Origin: an uncultured Gemmataceae bacterium
GTDB lineage: Bacteria > Planctomycetota > Planctomycetia > Gemmatales > Gemmataceae
Reading direction: 5' to 3'
DNA: 64,000 nucleotides
Assembly (NCBI GenBank): GCA_937923405.1
Contig: CALDUY010000005.1
Location: 62,001-126,000, forward strand
Position 1 is the stretch's first letter, and every line of letters begins with the position of its first letter. A model generated the notes under the pieces. It had not been told where the DNA came from. It ran no database searches and saw only the letters and a list, made by a program, of their open reading frames with translations. The position numbers and the translations under genes are program-made. This document shows positions 62,973-64,000 of this stretch, one piece after another.

Positions 62973-63878
62973 ATGCACCGTGTTCGTCGTGCTTACACTC
63001 TGTTTCAGCTACTTGTGCTTCTGGCTTTTCTGGCGTTGCTTCTAGGAATGATGATGCCCGCTACCTTACGGGTTCGAGCCGCGGCTACTCGCGTTGAATC
63101 GATGAACAACCTCAAGCAGCTCGGTATCGCCGTTCACAATCATGAATCCGCTTTCGGTCATCTTCCTCAAGGCCAAGATGCAAAAGGCTTCTCTGGTCTG
63201 GCTCACTTACTGCCCTATATGGAGCAGGAACGTGTCTATCGTGCGATCGACTTTAATCTCTCGGCAGACGACATGGCCAATGCAAAAGCGCGTGAGACAA
63301 GAATCAAGATATTTGAAAGCCCACAAGATGAAGTCGAACCATCTGACAGCAAGTCGGGACCGACTAGCTATTTCCTCGTTGCTGGATCGGGTTACGCCTT
63401 AAAGGACAACGACGGCATTTTTTTGCTCGACAAAAAACTCCGCTTCGGTGACATCCTGGATGGTACCAGCAATACGATGATGCTGCTGGAATCGTTGCGC
63501 GGCGATGGACAAAAGAAAGCAGTGACGGTAGCTCGTCAGCACGTTCAACTGAAGGAAGAAGACCTCAAAGGGTTGACCACGGACAGCGGCGTCAAGGATT
63601 TCGACGAGAATCGAAGCATCGTTGGCACACGCGGTGCCTCTTGGATGGAGGGGCGATTCCTGTCGTCGACCATCAACGTCACTCGTTCGCTAAACGACGC
63701 GAAGCCGGATGTCGATTGTGGCGGCAAGGGCGGACTCGCGGCACCTCGTTCGCTGCAACCCGGCACGTTGGTGGGACTGGCCGATAGCTCGGTGCGCTTC
63801 GTTGGCAAGTCGGTTAGTTTCGTCACTTGGAAGGCGATGGCCACGCGAGCTGGCGGTGAGGTCGTGATTTTAGATTAA
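62973..63878 (+). CDS. DUF1559 pilin-like protein
   Basis: 301 residues from the ATG at 62973 (AGGGAG 9 bases upstream). The N-terminus (RRAYTLFQLLVLLAFLALLLG) is a type IV pilin/pseudopilin-like hydrophobic segment, but without the usual Glu at position 5 of the mature helix. The rest has the DUF1559 domain (NNLKQLGIAVHNHESAFGHL, LLPYMEQERVYRAIDF, DGTSNTMMLLESL), ending in a typical GLADSSVRFVGKSVS. Planctomycetes have many paralogues, and the function is unknown. A second copy starts 63 bases later. Confidence 0.88.
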   Translation: MHRVRRAYTLFQLLVLLAFLALLLGMMMPATLRVRAAATRVESMNNLKQLGIAVHNHESAFGHLPQGQDAKGFSGLAHLLPYMEQERVYRAIDFNLSADDMANAKARETRIKIFESPQDEVEPSDSKSGPTSYFLVAGSGYALKDNDGIFLLDKKLRFGDILDGTSNTMMLLESLRGDGQKKAVTVARQHVQLKEEDLKGLTTDSGVKDFDENRSIVGTRGASWMEGRFLSSTINVTRSLNDAKPDVDCGGKGGLAAPRSLQPGTLVGLADSSVRFVGKSVSFVTWKAMATRAGGEVVILD

Positions 63879-63940
63879 GTGCATTTCCTTCAACAATACT
63901 CGCTCAGCAGGCATATACCCATCTCGAAAGGAGAACTCCC

Positions 63941-64000
63941 ATGAGACGGCCGCGCTCCGCGTACACTCTGTTTCAACTACTCGTGTTACTGGCGTTTCTC
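63941..64000 (+). CDS. DUF1559 pilin-like protein, 5' end only
   Basis: 20 codons before the window ends: MRRPRSAYTLFQLLVLLAFL. It repeats the N-terminus of the preceding DUF1559 protein almost exactly and has GAAAGGAG upstream, so it is the next copy of a tandem pair or array. Confidence 0.75.
   Translation, partial: MRRPRSAYTLFQLLVLLAFL

Overview
The window looks like a chromosomal segment of a planctomycete, probably Planctomycetia and possibly Gemmatales. The signs are tandem genes for DUF1559 proteins with a pilin-like N-terminus, a large secreted beta-propeller/HEAT/cytochrome c protein of the PVC type, a PEP-CTERM protein, an Uma2-family nuclease, a leucine-rich-repeat protein, TatC with a long extra-cytoplasmic insertion, and the gene order nusA-infB-DUF503-rbfA. 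No rRNA, tRNA, CRISPR array, prophage or insertion sequence was recognised. A Kdo-hydroxylase-like protein, a Wza-type export lipoprotein and a secretin-like protein imply a diderm envelope. The genus cannot be fixed from the sequence alone.

Layout. 1-4.6 kb (minus): a tightly overlapping cassette of moeA, moeA fused to a periplasmic-binding-protein-like domain, a MoaD/ThiS-like carrier, and an aldehyde:ferredoxin oxidoreductase cut by the window edge. More cofactor genes lie at 10 kb (mobA) and 58.7 kb (mogA). 4.9-8.7 kb: the secreted cytochrome c protein and a small membrane protein. 10.7-17.2 kb (minus): nusA-infB-DUF503-rbfA and an endonuclease III-like gene, preceded by an attenuator-like terminator. 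17.2-20.7 kb: gene-poor, with a candidate structured RNA, an orphan RelE/ParE-like gene, two secreted proteins and a cluster of dispersed palindromic repeats. 20.8-31.3 kb: a CobA-HemD fusion, tatC, a hybrid histidine kinase with an ethylene-receptor-type copper site, an esterase, a D-threonine-aldolase-like enzyme and a secretin-like protein. 31.3-41.1 kb (minus): a 2Fe-2S protein, a Ca2+-type P-ATPase, frr, pyrH, a radical SAM plus ferritin-like pair and an orphan nuoM. 41.2-46 kb (plus): serine dehydratase, then a gamma-glutamyl hydrolase, an esterase, a DUF4259 protein and an ATP-grasp ligase. 46-52 kb (minus): a receiver-like protein, a Nudix hydrolase, PII, a Kdo-hydroxylase-like protein, gamma-glutamyltransferase and HslUV. 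52-56 kb (plus): three TPM-domain proteins, a HIT protein and hemC. 56-64 kb: Uma2, pgi, mogA, pxpA/pxpC without pxpB, a 2-hydroxyacid dehydrogenase, an export lipoprotein and two DUF1559 genes.

Together the genes cover molybdenum/tungsten cofactor handling, tetrapyrrole synthesis (hemC, cobA-hemD), the core translation and transcription operon, envelope and secretion functions, and gamma-glutamyl/5-oxoproline metabolism. The most striking item is the kinase at 24.5 kb. It carries all seven residues known to be needed for copper/ethylene binding in plant ETR1, at identical spacing. The best candidate for an undescribed system is the radical SAM plus ferritin-like pair at 36.4-39.1 kb. A possible peptide or amide ligase cluster at 42.8-45.7 kb and a structured RNA at 17.9 kb come next.
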